Part shown: one piece after another, positions 23,284 through 32,467 of the stretch
Numbering within the stretch: the first letter of the stretch is position 1
Layout of the letters: each line of letters opens with the position of its first letter
From: an uncultured Bacteroidales bacterium
GTDB taxonomy: Bacteria; Bacteroidota; Bacteroidia; Bacteroidales; UBA932
DNA: 64,000 nt
Assembly: GCA_910585445.1 (NCBI GenBank)
Contig: CAJUEK010000007.1
Coordinates: 1 to 64,000, forward strand
Reading direction: 5' to 3'
Made by a program: the position numbers and the translations under genes
Notes under the pieces: generated by a model
What the model was told of the DNA's origin: nothing
What the model saw: only the letters and a program-made list of their open reading frames with translations
Database searches by the model: none

Positions 23284-24462
23284 TCATAAATTATCAAGAT
23301 ATTCAATCAGTTTGTCAACCTGCCTGCTGCGCCTGTACTGCATAATCTTCTCCCAGTTGCGCGGAAGCACCACCCTGTTCTCCCACATGCAAAAGCACCG
23401 CACAATCATCTCCTTTATACCCGGAATATCAGACTCATCCACGGCAAACCCGGCCCCGGTCTCCTCAAGCAGGCCTGCAATCACGTCTGAAGGTTCGCAC
23501 AATCCGAGAATCGGCTTATTCGTGGGAAGATAATCAAACAGCTTTCCGGTATAAACCCCTTTCCGGCCTGATGGATGCACAATGACAAGCACATCAGCCT
23601 CAAGCGACATGCGTATCGCCTCGGAATGCTCAACGCCCTTCATCTGAAAAACATTTTCCGCTATATTCCGCGGCACCTTGACCTTGGGAGTGTCTCCTAT
23701 TATCTTTATGCGGCTGTCCTTGGGAATCCGTCCCTCGGCAATAAGTTCCGAAAACGCCCTGAACCAATTGTCCGGCTTGATGCCATAATAAAACCGACCC
23801 ACATAAGCCATCGTGAACTGCGGCTGAAAACTCACCTCATGAATTTCATCATATTCGTATCCGTTTGTTATCTCAAGGAACCTGTCATGTCCGCATATTG
23901 CCTTGAAATCATTTATTATAGGCTCCGACACCGACAAGACAAGCTCAGCCTCATCCAATATCCGGCGCTCATATGGCTTCAGGCGCCATACATACAACGC
24001 AGAATAGAACGGGAAACGTGACATTTCATCACGCATATCCGCAATCCAGCGGAACTTATACCCGTCACGTCGCAGCTGCATGGCGACAAGATGGGGAGAC
24101 AGCGGCATATAGGAGCTCAGCACAACATCAAATCCCTTTGAATCAAATAGTTTCCTCGCTTCACGCAAGGCCCTCCTTCTCCAAAAGAAAAGATAGTCCA
24201 TTGTGATACGTGACACAATCATATTGATGCCTCTCCTGACAAGCCCACGATACCACCCGAACCGGTCATTCAGAAAAACAGGAACATTCTCAAGGTAATG
24301 TACCTCACACCCCTCCCATGTGGCGACTTCATAACGGTCCCCCAACGTAATCACCGTCACAGAATGCCCAGCCTGTCGCAAATAGCGAGCAAAGGCATTT
24401 ATCCTGAAAGATGATATGGCATTACGCGGCCAGAAGCCGTCAGCTATAACAAGAATCTTCAT
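23284..24462 (-). CDS. Glycosyltransferase (GT-B fold)
   Basis: A 392-residue GT-B glycosyltransferase, probably family 4-like. The N-terminal Rossmann start is KILVIADGFWPRNAISSFR, with HSVTVITLGD following. The donor-binding C-terminal domain has MAYVGRFYYGIKPDN, then ADVLVIVHPSGRKGVYTGKLFDYLPTN, with the acidic position near LPTNKPILGLCEPSD. No membrane segment. It is the last gene of the leftward polysaccharide operon, and its start overlaps the flippase stop by 4 bp. The open frame extends another 57 codons upstream, but the ATG at 24462 fits the family start. It likely adds a sugar, perhaps the uronic acid made by the operon, to a lipid-linked glycan. The acceptor is unknown. Confidence 0.85.
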   Translation of the reverse strand: MKILVIADGFWPRNAISSFRINAFARYLRQAGHSVTVITLGDRYEVATWEGCEVHYLENVPVFLNDRFGWYRGLVRRGINMIVSRITMDYLFFWRRRALREARKLFDSKGFDVVLSSYMPLSPHLVAMQLRRDGYKFRWIADMRDEMSRFPFYSALYVWRLKPYERRILDEAELVLSVSEPIINDFKAICGHDRFLEITNGYEYDEIHEVSFQPQFTMAYVGRFYYGIKPDNWFRAFSELIAEGRIPKDSRIKIIGDTPKVKVPRNIAENVFQMKGVEHSEAIRMSLEADVLVIVHPSGRKGVYTGKLFDYLPTNKPILGLCEPSDVIAGLLEETGAGFAVDESDIPGIKEMIVRCFCMWENRVVLPRNWEKIMQYRRSRQVDKLIEYLDNL

Positions 24463-25976
24463 TTGCGGAAATTTTTTCTGAGATAAGACACAACAGGTGC
24501 AGACAATGACGAATAATCCACACCGGACAGGTGCGCCGCCAAAAAGTAAAGCGGCATGAACAAAATAAAGCCAATAGCCACATTTGCCAGATGATGCGTC
24601 AAGCCTATGACCAAGACGGCAAAAAAGGAACAAGCCCCTGCGGCCAATGCCGCCACAAACATCTTAAGGACATCATTCCACGGCATAATGTCCGCCAATG
24701 ACGCGCCAAGCGACCTGACTATCACGCGCATAATTATAATGATGCACATGCATGTAGTAAAAGTGGAGATGAACGCAATGCCTGTAAGCGACGGGAAATA
24801 CCTGACGCACAGGGCATCAAGAGAAACCAATGCAACGGCAGTGAAAAGATGTGCCCTGGAAAACTCGCGTCCCTTTCCCAAGGCAAGCATAATCGCCGAG
24901 CCTGGCACTATACGGACAAGGCTTACCAGCGTAACTATCCTGAACAGGTCCGCAGACGCGGCATAGGCATCACCATACATGAAACAGATTATGTCATCCG
25001 CGAATATGCAGGAAAATACAGACAGGGGCCAGATTATGGCAAGCGACTTGAACACTACCGACTTCCACAAGTCCATGAAACTGGCACTCGGCACACCCTC
25101 TCGGGACATTTTTGAAAACTTGGGAAGCAGGACGGAAGAAGTAGCACTGAAAATCATACCTGCAAAAGGAAGTTCATGGTAACCGTTTGCAAAAACCGCG
25201 AAATCCCCTACCCCGAAATATCTGCTCACAAAAAACTGGCTGGCAGAACTTATCACAAACCCATATATGCCAGAGGTAAACACAGGCCACGAGAACCTGA
25301 AAATATCTTCAAACCCAAGGCCTGAAGCCTTCTGGACGGTACCGCGGAAAGGCAAATAAGACAGCCGCAGGCCCACTGCACAGGTAGCGGCAGAAGACAG
25401 CACAAAGCCGCATACGGCAACTGAGGCTGTAGCCCCGACAAAAACTACGGAAAGAACTGTGCACAGAATAGTGAAACTTCGGCTGATGAATGTATAAAGC
25501 ACAACCTTTTCCGACATGCCATATACGGTAAGGATATTCTCCACACCAAGCACCGGCATAAGCAGCATTGGCGTCACTGAGAAATATCTGAGATTATCTT
25601 CAAGGAGAGGATTCCCCAACAGCTGTGCAATCCATCCCGCCCCGAAAAAGAGCAGAGCCGAAAAAGCTGATGCCAGGCAGATGAACAGCAGATTAAGCTT
25701 CCTGACAGCCGCCCTCCCTTCAGAAAGAGGCATTCTTGCCAGGAAATAAGAATAAGCCTTGGGCAAGCCAAGCGAGAAAACCATGAGCAGCGTATAATAG
25801 ACATAGATGACCTGGCGGTAAGTGCCGTACTCGGTCTGGTCCAGCAGGCGGCTAAGCACCATCGAGGTAACAATCCCGACACTCATCGACATCAGGCTCG
25901 CCAAGGCCAGCCACAATGCCTGGACAGTAAGGCCTCCTTTGTCCCTCATGTCACTTTTCCCGCCGTGCCCCTCCAT
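24459..25976 (-). CDS. Wzx-type polysaccharide flippase
   Basis: An integral membrane protein of about 505 residues with 12-14 predicted hydrophobic segments, beginning with LWLALASLMSMSVGIVTSMV. It belongs to the MOP superfamily of lipid-linked oligosaccharide flippases and carries undecaprenyl-linked glycan across the inner membrane. The N-terminal SRLLDQTEYGTYRQVIYVY is typical for such proteins. It lies between the nucleotide-sugar genes and the glycosyltransferase in the same operon. No O-antigen polymerase (Wzy) gene is present in the window. The start is uncertain among three ATGs (26000, 25976, 25949); 25976 follows the upstream stop by 4 bp. Confidence 0.85.
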   Translation of the reverse strand: MEGHGGKSDMRDKGGLTVQALWLALASLMSMSVGIVTSMVLSRLLDQTEYGTYRQVIYVYYTLLMVFSLGLPKAYSYFLARMPLSEGRAAVRKLNLLFICLASAFSALLFFGAGWIAQLLGNPLLEDNLRYFSVTPMLLMPVLGVENILTVYGMSEKVVLYTFISRSFTILCTVLSVVFVGATASVAVCGFVLSSAATCAVGLRLSYLPFRGTVQKASGLGFEDIFRFSWPVFTSGIYGFVISSASQFFVSRYFGVGDFAVFANGYHELPFAGMIFSATSSVLLPKFSKMSREGVPSASFMDLWKSVVFKSLAIIWPLSVFSCIFADDIICFMYGDAYAASADLFRIVTLVSLVRIVPGSAIMLALGKGREFSRAHLFTAVALVSLDALCVRYFPSLTGIAFISTFTTCMCIIIIMRVIVRSLGASLADIMPWNDVLKMFVAALAAGACSFFAVLVIGLTHHLANVAIGFILFMPLYFLAAHLSGVDYSSLSAPVVSYLRKNFRK

Positions 25977-25980
25977 AGCA

Positions 25981-27258
25981 TCACAGACTCCAGTAGCCAA
26001 GCGACCTTATCTTTCCCCTGTAAAGCCACACCAAATCCGCCAGAAGGGCGTCAGGAGAGGAAACGGAAAGGAACCAGTCCTCATCAAGCGCGGCATACCC
26101 GTCATGGGCCACGGCCACGATTATTATGTCATATTTTCCGGAAGGCTCACGGACAAGATTTATCCCGTACATGGAAGCGACCTTTTCAGGGTCGGCATAA
26201 GGGTCAACGACATCGGCCGAAGCTACAGTTCCTCCCAGCAGACGGCAGATTTCAGCCGGCACGGAGTTGCGTATGTCATCAATATTCTCCTTATAAGTGA
26301 TTCCCATAAGAAGCACACGGGCCTCACGCGGCTCAATTCCCCGCACGGTACATTCCCTCAGCACGGAATTGACTACATGTTCCGCCATGCCCTCGTTGAC
26401 AGCGCACCCGGCCTTAAGCACAGGAGTATCCACTCCGAGATTCTCTGCAAGAGATATGACATAGTGCGGATCAACCGGTATGCAATGCCCGCCCACGAGA
26501 CCAGGACGGCACTGGACGAAATTCCATTTGGTTGAGGCAGCCCCGATTACCTCAGCCATGTCTATCCCCATGTTCGAGAACAGGATAGAAAACTCGTTCA
26601 TGAGGGCTATATTGATGCTCCTCTGGGCGTTCTCAAGCATTTTCGATGCCTCAGCCACCCTGATTGACGGAGCGTGGTATATGCTGGCTCCCACAGCAGA
26701 TGAATAAACCTGCGAAATGCACTTCAAGGCAACTTCATCACATGCGGCGACAACCTTAGGAGTGTTAGCGAAAGCATGCAGCATGTCGTTCGGATTGACA
26801 CGCTCGGGAGAATAGCCAACCTTAAAATCCTCGCCAGCCTTCAATCCGGAGCATTCCTCCAGCACGGGCACACATTCATTTTCGGTGCATCCTGGCGATA
26901 CAGTGGATTCATATACCACATAATCCCCCGGCTTAAGATGTCTTGCTACCGTCCGTGTAGCCTCAAGCAGGCAGAAAAGGTCCGGCTTCCTGTCATCATC
27001 AATAGGAGTAGGCACGGTTATGATATGAAAGCCTGCCCCCCCCAATGCGTTTTCCGAGGATGTGAACCTCACACCGCTTCCCTCATACATTTTCTCAAGC
27101 GAGGCAATCCTGCCGCTGTCAATATCATATCCAGTCACATTGAAATGCCTGGCAAATTCCAATGCGACAGGCAGCCCCACATATCCCAGACCGACAACCG
27201 CAAGGGACGTTTCCCTGCCCTTCAATCTCTCATATATGTCATTCTCATTCCATTTCAT
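25981..27258 (-). CDS. UDP-sugar 6-dehydrogenase (WbpA/TviB-like)
   Basis: A 425-residue nucleotide sugar dehydrogenase. It oxidises the C6 alcohol of UDP-GlcNAc (or UDP-GalNAc) to the acid in two NAD-dependent steps. The Rossmann motif is AVVGLGYVGLP (about residues 19-29). The substrate-binding YSPERVNPND follows, and the catalytic Cys is in VGGHCIPVDPHY (about 265). C-terminal GITYKENIDDIRNS matches WbpA and TviB rather than UDP-glucose dehydrogenases. The coding strand has a run of eight G at 27036-27043 in the codons for Gly-Gly, a possible slippage site. It overlaps the acetyltransferase gene by 14 bp. Together with the three genes upstream it gives the WbpA, B, E, D set. Confidence 0.9.
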   Translation of the reverse strand: MKWNENDIYERLKGRETSLAVVGLGYVGLPVALEFARHFNVTGYDIDSGRIASLEKMYEGSGVRFTSSENALGGAGFHIITVPTPIDDDRKPDLFCLLEATRTVARHLKPGDYVVYESTVSPGCTENECVPVLEECSGLKAGEDFKVGYSPERVNPNDMLHAFANTPKVVAACDEVALKCISQVYSSAVGASIYHAPSIRVAEASKMLENAQRSINIALMNEFSILFSNMGIDMAEVIGAASTKWNFVQCRPGLVGGHCIPVDPHYVISLAENLGVDTPVLKAGCAVNEGMAEHVVNSVLRECTVRGIEPREARVLLMGITYKENIDDIRNSVPAEICRLLGGTVASADVVDPYADPEKVASMYGINLVREPSGKYDIIIVAVAHDGYAALDEDWFLSVSSPDALLADLVWLYRGKIRSLGYWSL

Positions 27259-27820
27259 ATACACCTCCGTCCGTTTTCATATATTTGCGCAGGCAATCCC
27301 CGCATACCGCCATGCAGTCCTGGCCGAATGACAGTTTCCCGCCGCAGCGGCACATCCACCCGGTCAGCCTTGCCGGAGCGCCAGTGACGACAGCATAGTC
27401 CGCAACAGGCCTTGTGACCACTGCACCTGCGCCCACAAACGCATATTTTCCTATTTCCACGCCACATACAACAGTGGCATTGGCACCTATAGTGGCACCT
27501 CGTCTGACAACGGTAGTCTCATAACATCCCCGGCGCGATACCGCACTCCTGGGATTCTTCACATTGGTGAATACGCACGAAGGTCCGAGAAACACGTCAT
27601 CCTCGCATATGACACCGCAATACACCGACACATTGTTCTGTATCTTAACATTGTTCCCGAGCCTTACACCCGAAGCCACCATCACGTTCTGCCCCAGATT
27701 GCAAGACTCCCCGAGCACGGCACCTGACATGATATGCGAAAAATGCCAGACATGGCTGCCAGGCCCTATTACTGCCCCTTCATCGACCACTGCCGTCGGA
27801 TGTATGAAAACTTCCTCCAT
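27245..27820 (-). CDS. UDP-amino-uronate N-acetyltransferase (WbpD-like)
   Basis: A 191-residue left-handed beta-helix acetyltransferase. Hexapeptide repeats run from VFIHPTAVVDEGAVIG through LGQNVMVASGVRLG to VVCGVEIGKYAFVGAGAVV. It matches WbpD/WlbB, which acetylates the 3-amino group of UDP-GlcNAc(3NH2)A from acetyl-CoA. The C-terminal 35 residues hold four Cys (WMCRCGGKL, then CGDCLRKY) as in a zinc ribbon, which related enzymes also carry. It follows the aminotransferase gene by 6 bp and overlaps the dehydrogenase gene downstream. It is cytoplasmic and acts third in the four-step route. Confidence 0.9.
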   Translation of the reverse strand: MEEVFIHPTAVVDEGAVIGPGSHVWHFSHIMSGAVLGESCNLGQNVMVASGVRLGNNVKIQNNVSVYCGVICEDDVFLGPSCVFTNVKNPRSAVSRRGCYETTVVRRGATIGANATVVCGVEIGKYAFVGAGAVVTRPVADYAVVTGAPARLTGWMCRCGGKLSFGQDCMAVCGDCLRKYMKTDGGVYEME

Positions 27821-27826
27821 GTTACT

Positions 27827-28957
27827 CTATTTTCCTGTAAAATAACGCCTTATCACCCCGATTATCTCATCCTGCTGCACTTTTGAAAGCTCACTGTGCA
27901 TAGGAAGCGACAACACTTCACCGCAAAGCTTCCCGGCATTTTCCATAAGCATATCATATGAGCACAGGTCCCGGTAAGCAGGCTGCCCGTACAAAGGAGC
28001 GGGATAATAAACCATCGAAGGGATGCCCGCTCCAGCAAGCATTTCCTTCAGGCCGCCACGGCACTCTTGCGGCACCTTGAGCGTGTATTGATGCCACACA
28101 TGCGTTCCACCCGGTGACTCAACGGGAAGATGCACCTGCCCAAGATCACGCAATCCTTCAGAATAATACTGCGCGGCCTGCCTTCTGGCGGTTATCCAGG
28201 ACTCCAGATGCGGAAGCTTCGCATTCAGGACTGCTGCCTGCAAAGAATCCAGCCGGGAATTAAGCCCCACATGCTCATGGTGATATTTGATGCTCTGTCC
28301 GTGATTGGCAAGAGAGCGCACCATGGAGGCAAGATGTTCATCGTCCGTAAACACGGCTCCTCCGTCCCCGAAGCACCCGAGCACCTTGGACGGGAAAAAC
28401 GAAGTGCATCCCAAATGTCCTATGCTCCCGGCACGGCGCCCGCTCCCGTCAGAAAAACGGCACAGCGCACCAAGAGACTGGGCATTGTCTTCTATTACAA
28501 TCAGGCCATGCCGCTTAGCCACATCCATTATTTTCTCCATGTCACACGGCTGGCCGAAAAGATGGACAGGTACGACAGCCTTTGTACGCGGGGTAATCAT
28601 CCGCTCCATGCTTGATATGTCCAGATTGAAGGTGGATGCATCCACATCGGCAAAGACAGGACGTGCTCCGAGGAGCGCGACAGCCTCAGCCACAGCAGCA
28701 AAGGAGAACGCAGGCATTATCACCTCATCCCCATGCCCTATGCCTGCCGCCATCAGAGAAAGCGTCAAGGCATCTGTCCCGCTTCCGCAGGCAATGCAGT
28801 GACGCACTCCAAGAAAGCTGCAAAGCCCTGCCTCAAGCTGTTCCACGGCAGGCCCTTTGATAAACGACGAGGACTCGACGACTTCTGCCATGGCCCGGTC
28901 AATCTCATCGCGTATGCCAAGGTACTGGCCGTACAAATCCACCATCTTTATATTCAT
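27827..28957 (-). CDS. PLP aminotransferase (WbpE-like, DegT/DnrJ family)
   Basis: A 376-residue DegT/DnrJ/EryC1 aminotransferase. It moves an amino group, usually from glutamate, to the 3-keto sugar made by the WbpB-like enzyme. The PLP lysine is in FFPSKVLGCFGDGGAVFTDD (Lys near 188). Further family marks are GSGTDALTLSL near the N terminus, PVHLFGQPCDM, and IEDNAQSLGA with the Asp that holds the pyridine ring. Its start at MNIKMVDL is 27 bp behind the oxidoreductase gene; an ATG four codons earlier is possible. Substrate specificity is inferred from the neighbours. Confidence 0.9.
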   Translation of the reverse strand: MNIKMVDLYGQYLGIRDEIDRAMAEVVESSSFIKGPAVEQLEAGLCSFLGVRHCIACGSGTDALTLSLMAAGIGHGDEVIMPAFSFAAVAEAVALLGARPVFADVDASTFNLDISSMERMITPRTKAVVPVHLFGQPCDMEKIMDVAKRHGLIVIEDNAQSLGALCRFSDGSGRRAGSIGHLGCTSFFPSKVLGCFGDGGAVFTDDEHLASMVRSLANHGQSIKYHHEHVGLNSRLDSLQAAVLNAKLPHLESWITARRQAAQYYSEGLRDLGQVHLPVESPGGTHVWHQYTLKVPQECRGGLKEMLAGAGIPSMVYYPAPLYGQPAYRDLCSYDMLMENAGKLCGEVLSLPMHSELSKVQQDEIIGVIRRYFTGK

Positions 28958-28984
28958 ATCCGTTCTCATAACAATCAGGGCAGG

Positions 28985-29944
28985 CTACTTCAAAAGTTCC
29001 ATAGCCATAGGATGCACATCTCCGTGAAGCCCCGAAGGAGAGGCCGTGCGGATTTTCCACAACGTGTCTATTGCCTGCGAAGCATCAGAGACGGTAAATC
29101 CTTTGCCGTCCAATATATGCCTGTAGCTCAATGTATGAAGATCCGTGAAACCGTCCGTGAAATCAAAATTGTCCCCGTCAATCACAAGATGCCTGTAAGC
29201 AGACATCGCACGCGAACCGGAAGCAGGCCTGTGATTAGGATTGATGCTCAGGAAAAACCTTACACGCGCACGGGAAAGGCATATGAAGCCCGCTGCGCAG
29301 TCAGCTGAAGAATGGTGCACGACAACCTCTGAAGCCGGCCCGAATATCCAGTTGAGCATATCTATGAAATGCACCCCGATATTCGTCACTACACCTCCGC
29401 TTTTGGAAACGTCACCTTTCCATGAGGCACCGTACCATTTTCCGCGCGGGGTTATGTATGCAAGGTCAACATCATAGACCTTGTCTGCGGGTCCGTCGGC
29501 AACCATCTGCCGCAGCCTGATTATTTCCGGATGATGACGCAGCTGCAGAATTGTCCACAGATTACGTCCGGTGCGCACGCTGCACTCCTCCATCCTGAGC
29601 AGTTCCTCCGGATTCAGGGCCAGAGGCTTCTCACATATCACATCCGCACCAGAGAGCATTCCCATCTCCGAATGGGAGCAATGGAAGCAGTTGGGCGTAC
29701 ATATGGAAAGATAGTCAACATCAAGCGTCCGTAGGCTTCTGCGAAATTCAGCCTCATCCAAAGTAAAGCAGGCATCGGGAAAATACCTGTCCATGATTCC
29801 GACACTGTCGAACACATCATGGGCAGTCACCAGATCCTGTCCCAAATCGGAAATAGCCTTGAGATGCCGCGGCGCTACATATCCGGCCGCACCTATCAAG
29901 GCAAATCTTTTCACAGCTTCCCCTGCTGCGGAATTCTTATTCAT
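28985..29944 (-). CDS. Gfo/Idh/MocA oxidoreductase (WbpB-like)
   Basis: A 319-residue Gfo/Idh/MocA oxidoreductase. It matches WbpB/WlbA, which oxidises the 3-OH of UDP-GlcNAcA to the ketone. The Rossmann start is FALIGAAGYVAPRHLKAI; the catalytic Lys is in CEKPLALN (about 101). GGVVTNIGVHFIDMLNWIFG carries the usual His. It is first in the operon, with a strong promoter upstream. A run of eight G sits 6 bp in front of its ATG, where a ribosome-binding site would be. The operon order B, E, D, A, flippase, glycosyltransferase runs leftward to 23284. Confidence 0.9.
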   Translation of the reverse strand: MNKNSAAGEAVKRFALIGAAGYVAPRHLKAISDLGQDLVTAHDVFDSVGIMDRYFPDACFTLDEAEFRRSLRTLDVDYLSICTPNCFHCSHSEMGMLSGADVICEKPLALNPEELLRMEECSVRTGRNLWTILQLRHHPEIIRLRQMVADGPADKVYDVDLAYITPRGKWYGASWKGDVSKSGGVVTNIGVHFIDMLNWIFGPASEVVVHHSSADCAAGFICLSRARVRFFLSINPNHRPASGSRAMSAYRHLVIDGDNFDFTDGFTDLHTLSYRHILDGKGFTVSDASQAIDTLWKIRTASPSGLHGDVHPMAMELLK

Positions 29945-29950
29945 ATTAAT

Positions 29951-30017
29951 CCCCCCCCATCATTTTTTATATGTCAAAACCGCCACAAAAATAATCAATC
30001 GCACAATCACAAGCAAA
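29951..30017 (-). promoter_or_regulatory. Promoter and G8 leader of the wbp-like operon
   Basis: Leftward: TTTG (30014-30017), 20 bases, TATTTTTG (29986-29993). Transcription should start near 29980. The leader is about 35 nt and contains GGGGGGGG (29951-29958) six bases before the ATG. The G tract could serve as a purine-rich ribosome-binding site, and changes in its length could alter translation. Confidence 0.7.
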
Positions 30018-30030
30018 AGTTTTCTTTCTC

Positions 30031-31035
30031 TCACTCCTCTTCACACGCCCCATTATTCTTTTCCGCCCTTGCAAGCTGCCATGAATTGTAGAGATTGTGC
30101 CATATGCTGTACATTCCTCCCACGATTGCCGTCTCCGGCGTCATGAAAGTATATCCCATCCATATGGCAAACACAGTGTTTTTCTGTCCGAGCGACTGTC
30201 CGGCCGTTATCCTCCGGCTATGACGCCCGCGGCGCCTGCCATAACGGCTTCCGACGAAACGTCCCATGGCAAACTGGAACACGCAGCACACAAGGGACAC
30301 CATAGCTATCAGCAAAAGCATCGGCACCCCCATCTTGCTGTGCACTATTGACTTCGTTGTCACGGCAATGGCCAGCGTAAGGGACACGGCCCAAATATAG
30401 AACGGAAGGTCGGAATATCCGAGCAGTGCCGAATGCACCTTGGGCAGAAGATATCTCACCAGCCATGCGCAAAGGCACGGCATTATCAGAAGCGGGAAAA
30501 TCTTGGCCACAATCATGCAGAAGGCAACTGCGAAATCCATTCCCTCCACAGGCTGCACGAAAGGCACGACAAGCGGCACGAGCACTGCTGTCAGCATATT
30601 GATAAGAATCGTATATGAGGTTATGCCCGCCACATCGCCTCCAAGCTTGCGCGTCACCACGGCAGCCGCAGTAGCGGTAGGACATATAAGGCACAGCATC
30701 GCGCTCTCGGCAAGCACAAGCCATTCCGAATGGCCGGCATGGATATGGCGCCCGGCCACAGCGACAGCCGCCCCTATGGCAGTGAACAGGCCGCCCTGAA
30801 TCAGCAGCAGCCACCAGTGCCAGCGGTGAGGCCTCAGCTCCCCCGGCTCTATCTTGCAGAATGTAAGAAACAGCATGGAGAATATAAGCATGGGCTGAAG
30901 CACTCCCACGGACTTCTCCAAAAAAGGACCTGCCGCATGCAACTGCGGCAGGCTATGATAAATAAGATACAATGAAGCCCCGAGAGTCATCGCAAGCGGA
31001 AGCATCCATTCTCTCAGTTTCTGCATTATAACCAT
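30031..31035 (-). CDS. BASS-family (bile acid:Na+ symporter-like) transporter
   Basis: A 334-residue membrane protein with about nine or ten hydrophobic segments, of the bile acid:sodium symporter family. The family core is visible in AMLCLICPTATAAAVVTRKLGG (about 115-136), the crossover region with its Pro, and in GQKNTVFAIWMGYTFM near the C terminus. Substrates in bacteria include bile acids, pantoate and keto acids; none can be read from the sequence. The gene starts 7 bp after purF, so it is probably the last gene of the purE-purL-purF operon. The frame is open 42 codons further upstream inside purF. The ATG at 31035 is used; a second lies at 31026. Confidence 0.85.
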   Translation of the reverse strand: MVIMQKLREWMLPLAMTLGASLYLIYHSLPQLHAAGPFLEKSVGVLQPMLIFSMLFLTFCKIEPGELRPHRWHWWLLLIQGGLFTAIGAAVAVAGRHIHAGHSEWLVLAESAMLCLICPTATAAAVVTRKLGGDVAGITSYTILINMLTAVLVPLVVPFVQPVEGMDFAVAFCMIVAKIFPLLIMPCLCAWLVRYLLPKVHSALLGYSDLPFYIWAVSLTLAIAVTTKSIVHSKMGVPMLLLIAMVSLVCCVFQFAMGRFVGSRYGRRRGRHSRRITAGQSLGQKNTVFAIWMGYTFMTPETAIVGGMYSIWHNLYNSWQLARAEKNNGACEEE

Positions 31036-31042
31036 AAGGCCC

Positions 31043-32446
31043 TTAATCCTTTCCGTAAAGATCAGTAGGATATTTCTGGTTGAAACAAGCAAGGCACAGG
31101 TCACTCCTATGGCCGGCCTTGAGCATTCCCTCATGTGAAAGGAAAGCCAGCGAATCGGCACCTATCATCTTGCAGACCTCCTCTGGCGTACAGCGGGAAC
31201 TTATAAGCTCGTCAAGAGTCGTTATGTCCACGCCGTAGTAACAAGGAGTCTTGAGAGGACCGCTGGCGATACGCACATGAACCTCAAGTGCACCGGCCTC
31301 ACGCAACATGCTTACAATCTTCTTTGAAGTCGTTCCGCGCACGATTGAGTCATCCACAAGCACGATACGCTTGCCCTTCACTATAGTCTTCACAGGAGAA
31401 AGCTTCATCTTCACGCCTTTCTCGCGCATTGACTGGGTCGGCTGTATGAAGGTCCTTCCGATATATTTGTTCTTTATAAGACCCATCTCATAAGGCAGTC
31501 CGCTGGCCTCGGCATAACCCTGAGCAGCGCTGAGAGACGAATCCGGAACTCCGATCACGATGTCGGCCTCGGCAGGCGACTCCCGGAAAAGGATTCTTCC
31601 GGACTCTTTCCTGTAATTGTGCACATTGCATCCTTCTATATCACTGTCAGGACGCGCGAAATACACATATTCCATGGCACACATGGCATGACGCTCCGGT
31701 GCGGAATAGCTGCTGCTGCGGATTCCGTGATGATCTATTGTAACAATCTCGCCAGGCTCGATGTCACGCATATACTCGGCTCCGAGCACATCAAAGGCAC
31801 AGGTCTCGCTCGCCACCACATATCCGTCACCAAGCTTTGCAAGTGCAAGAGGATGGAAGCCGTACTTGTCACGGCAGGCATAGATGCGGTTCTTGGTCAT
31901 TATCACGAACGCGAACGCACCGTCAATCTGCTTCAGAGCCTCAATGATGGCCTCAATGCGCGGACGTGACGAATCCGCCCCGTGCTTCTTTATCAGATGC
32001 GCCAGTACCTCGGCGTCTGAGGAAGAGCAGAAAAGGCTGCCCCTGTCCTCAAGCTCACTCCTGAGCTGGCTGTAATTCACTATGCTGCCGTTGTTGGCCA
32101 TCGCGAAGTCACCTGTCCCGTGGCGGAAAAGGAAAGGCTGGATATTCTCCTCACCCTTGCAGTCCGCAGTGGTATAGCGCACATGACCGATGGCCATATT
32201 GCCCTGAAGCTTTGATATATTGCCCTCATTGAACACCTCTATCACAAGCCCGTCACCCTTGACACGCTTGAGCTGGCCGTCAGGATTCACAGCTACGATA
32301 CCGCAGCCCTGCTGCCCCCTGTGCTGGAGGGCATGCAGGCCGTAATATGTAAGATTGGCGGCATCGGGAACACCGTAGATTCCGAAGACCCCGCACTCGT
32401 GGTGGATCTCCCCGTCAGCAAATATGTTTTTGTTGTCTTGATTCAT
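31043..32446 (-). CDS. purF: Amidophosphoribosyltransferase
   Basis: A 467-residue PurF, full length. It makes 5-phosphoribosylamine from PRPP and glutamine, the first committed step of purine synthesis. The Cys of HECGVFGIYG (residue 18) is the glutaminase nucleophile after removal of the 17-residue propeptide. The PRPP loop is VLVDDSIVRGTTS (about 355). Cys residues at CAMEYVYFARPDS, TPCYYGVD and the C-terminal CLACF match the iron-sulfur ligands of the Bacillus-type enzyme, so a 4Fe-4S cluster is likely. The gene lies 21 bp behind purL. Confidence 0.97.
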   Translation of the reverse strand: MNQDNKNIFADGEIHHECGVFGIYGVPDAANLTYYGLHALQHRGQQGCGIVAVNPDGQLKRVKGDGLVIEVFNEGNISKLQGNMAIGHVRYTTADCKGEENIQPFLFRHGTGDFAMANNGSIVNYSQLRSELEDRGSLFCSSSDAEVLAHLIKKHGADSSRPRIEAIIEALKQIDGAFAFVIMTKNRIYACRDKYGFHPLALAKLGDGYVVASETCAFDVLGAEYMRDIEPGEIVTIDHHGIRSSSYSAPERHAMCAMEYVYFARPDSDIEGCNVHNYRKESGRILFRESPAEADIVIGVPDSSLSAAQGYAEASGLPYEMGLIKNKYIGRTFIQPTQSMREKGVKMKLSPVKTIVKGKRIVLVDDSIVRGTTSKKIVSMLREAGALEVHVRIASGPLKTPCYYGVDITTLDELISSRCTPEEVCKMIGADSLAFLSHEGMLKAGHRSDLCLACFNQKYPTDLYGKD

Positions 32447-32467
32447 AATATAATCTGTTTCGTCGGA

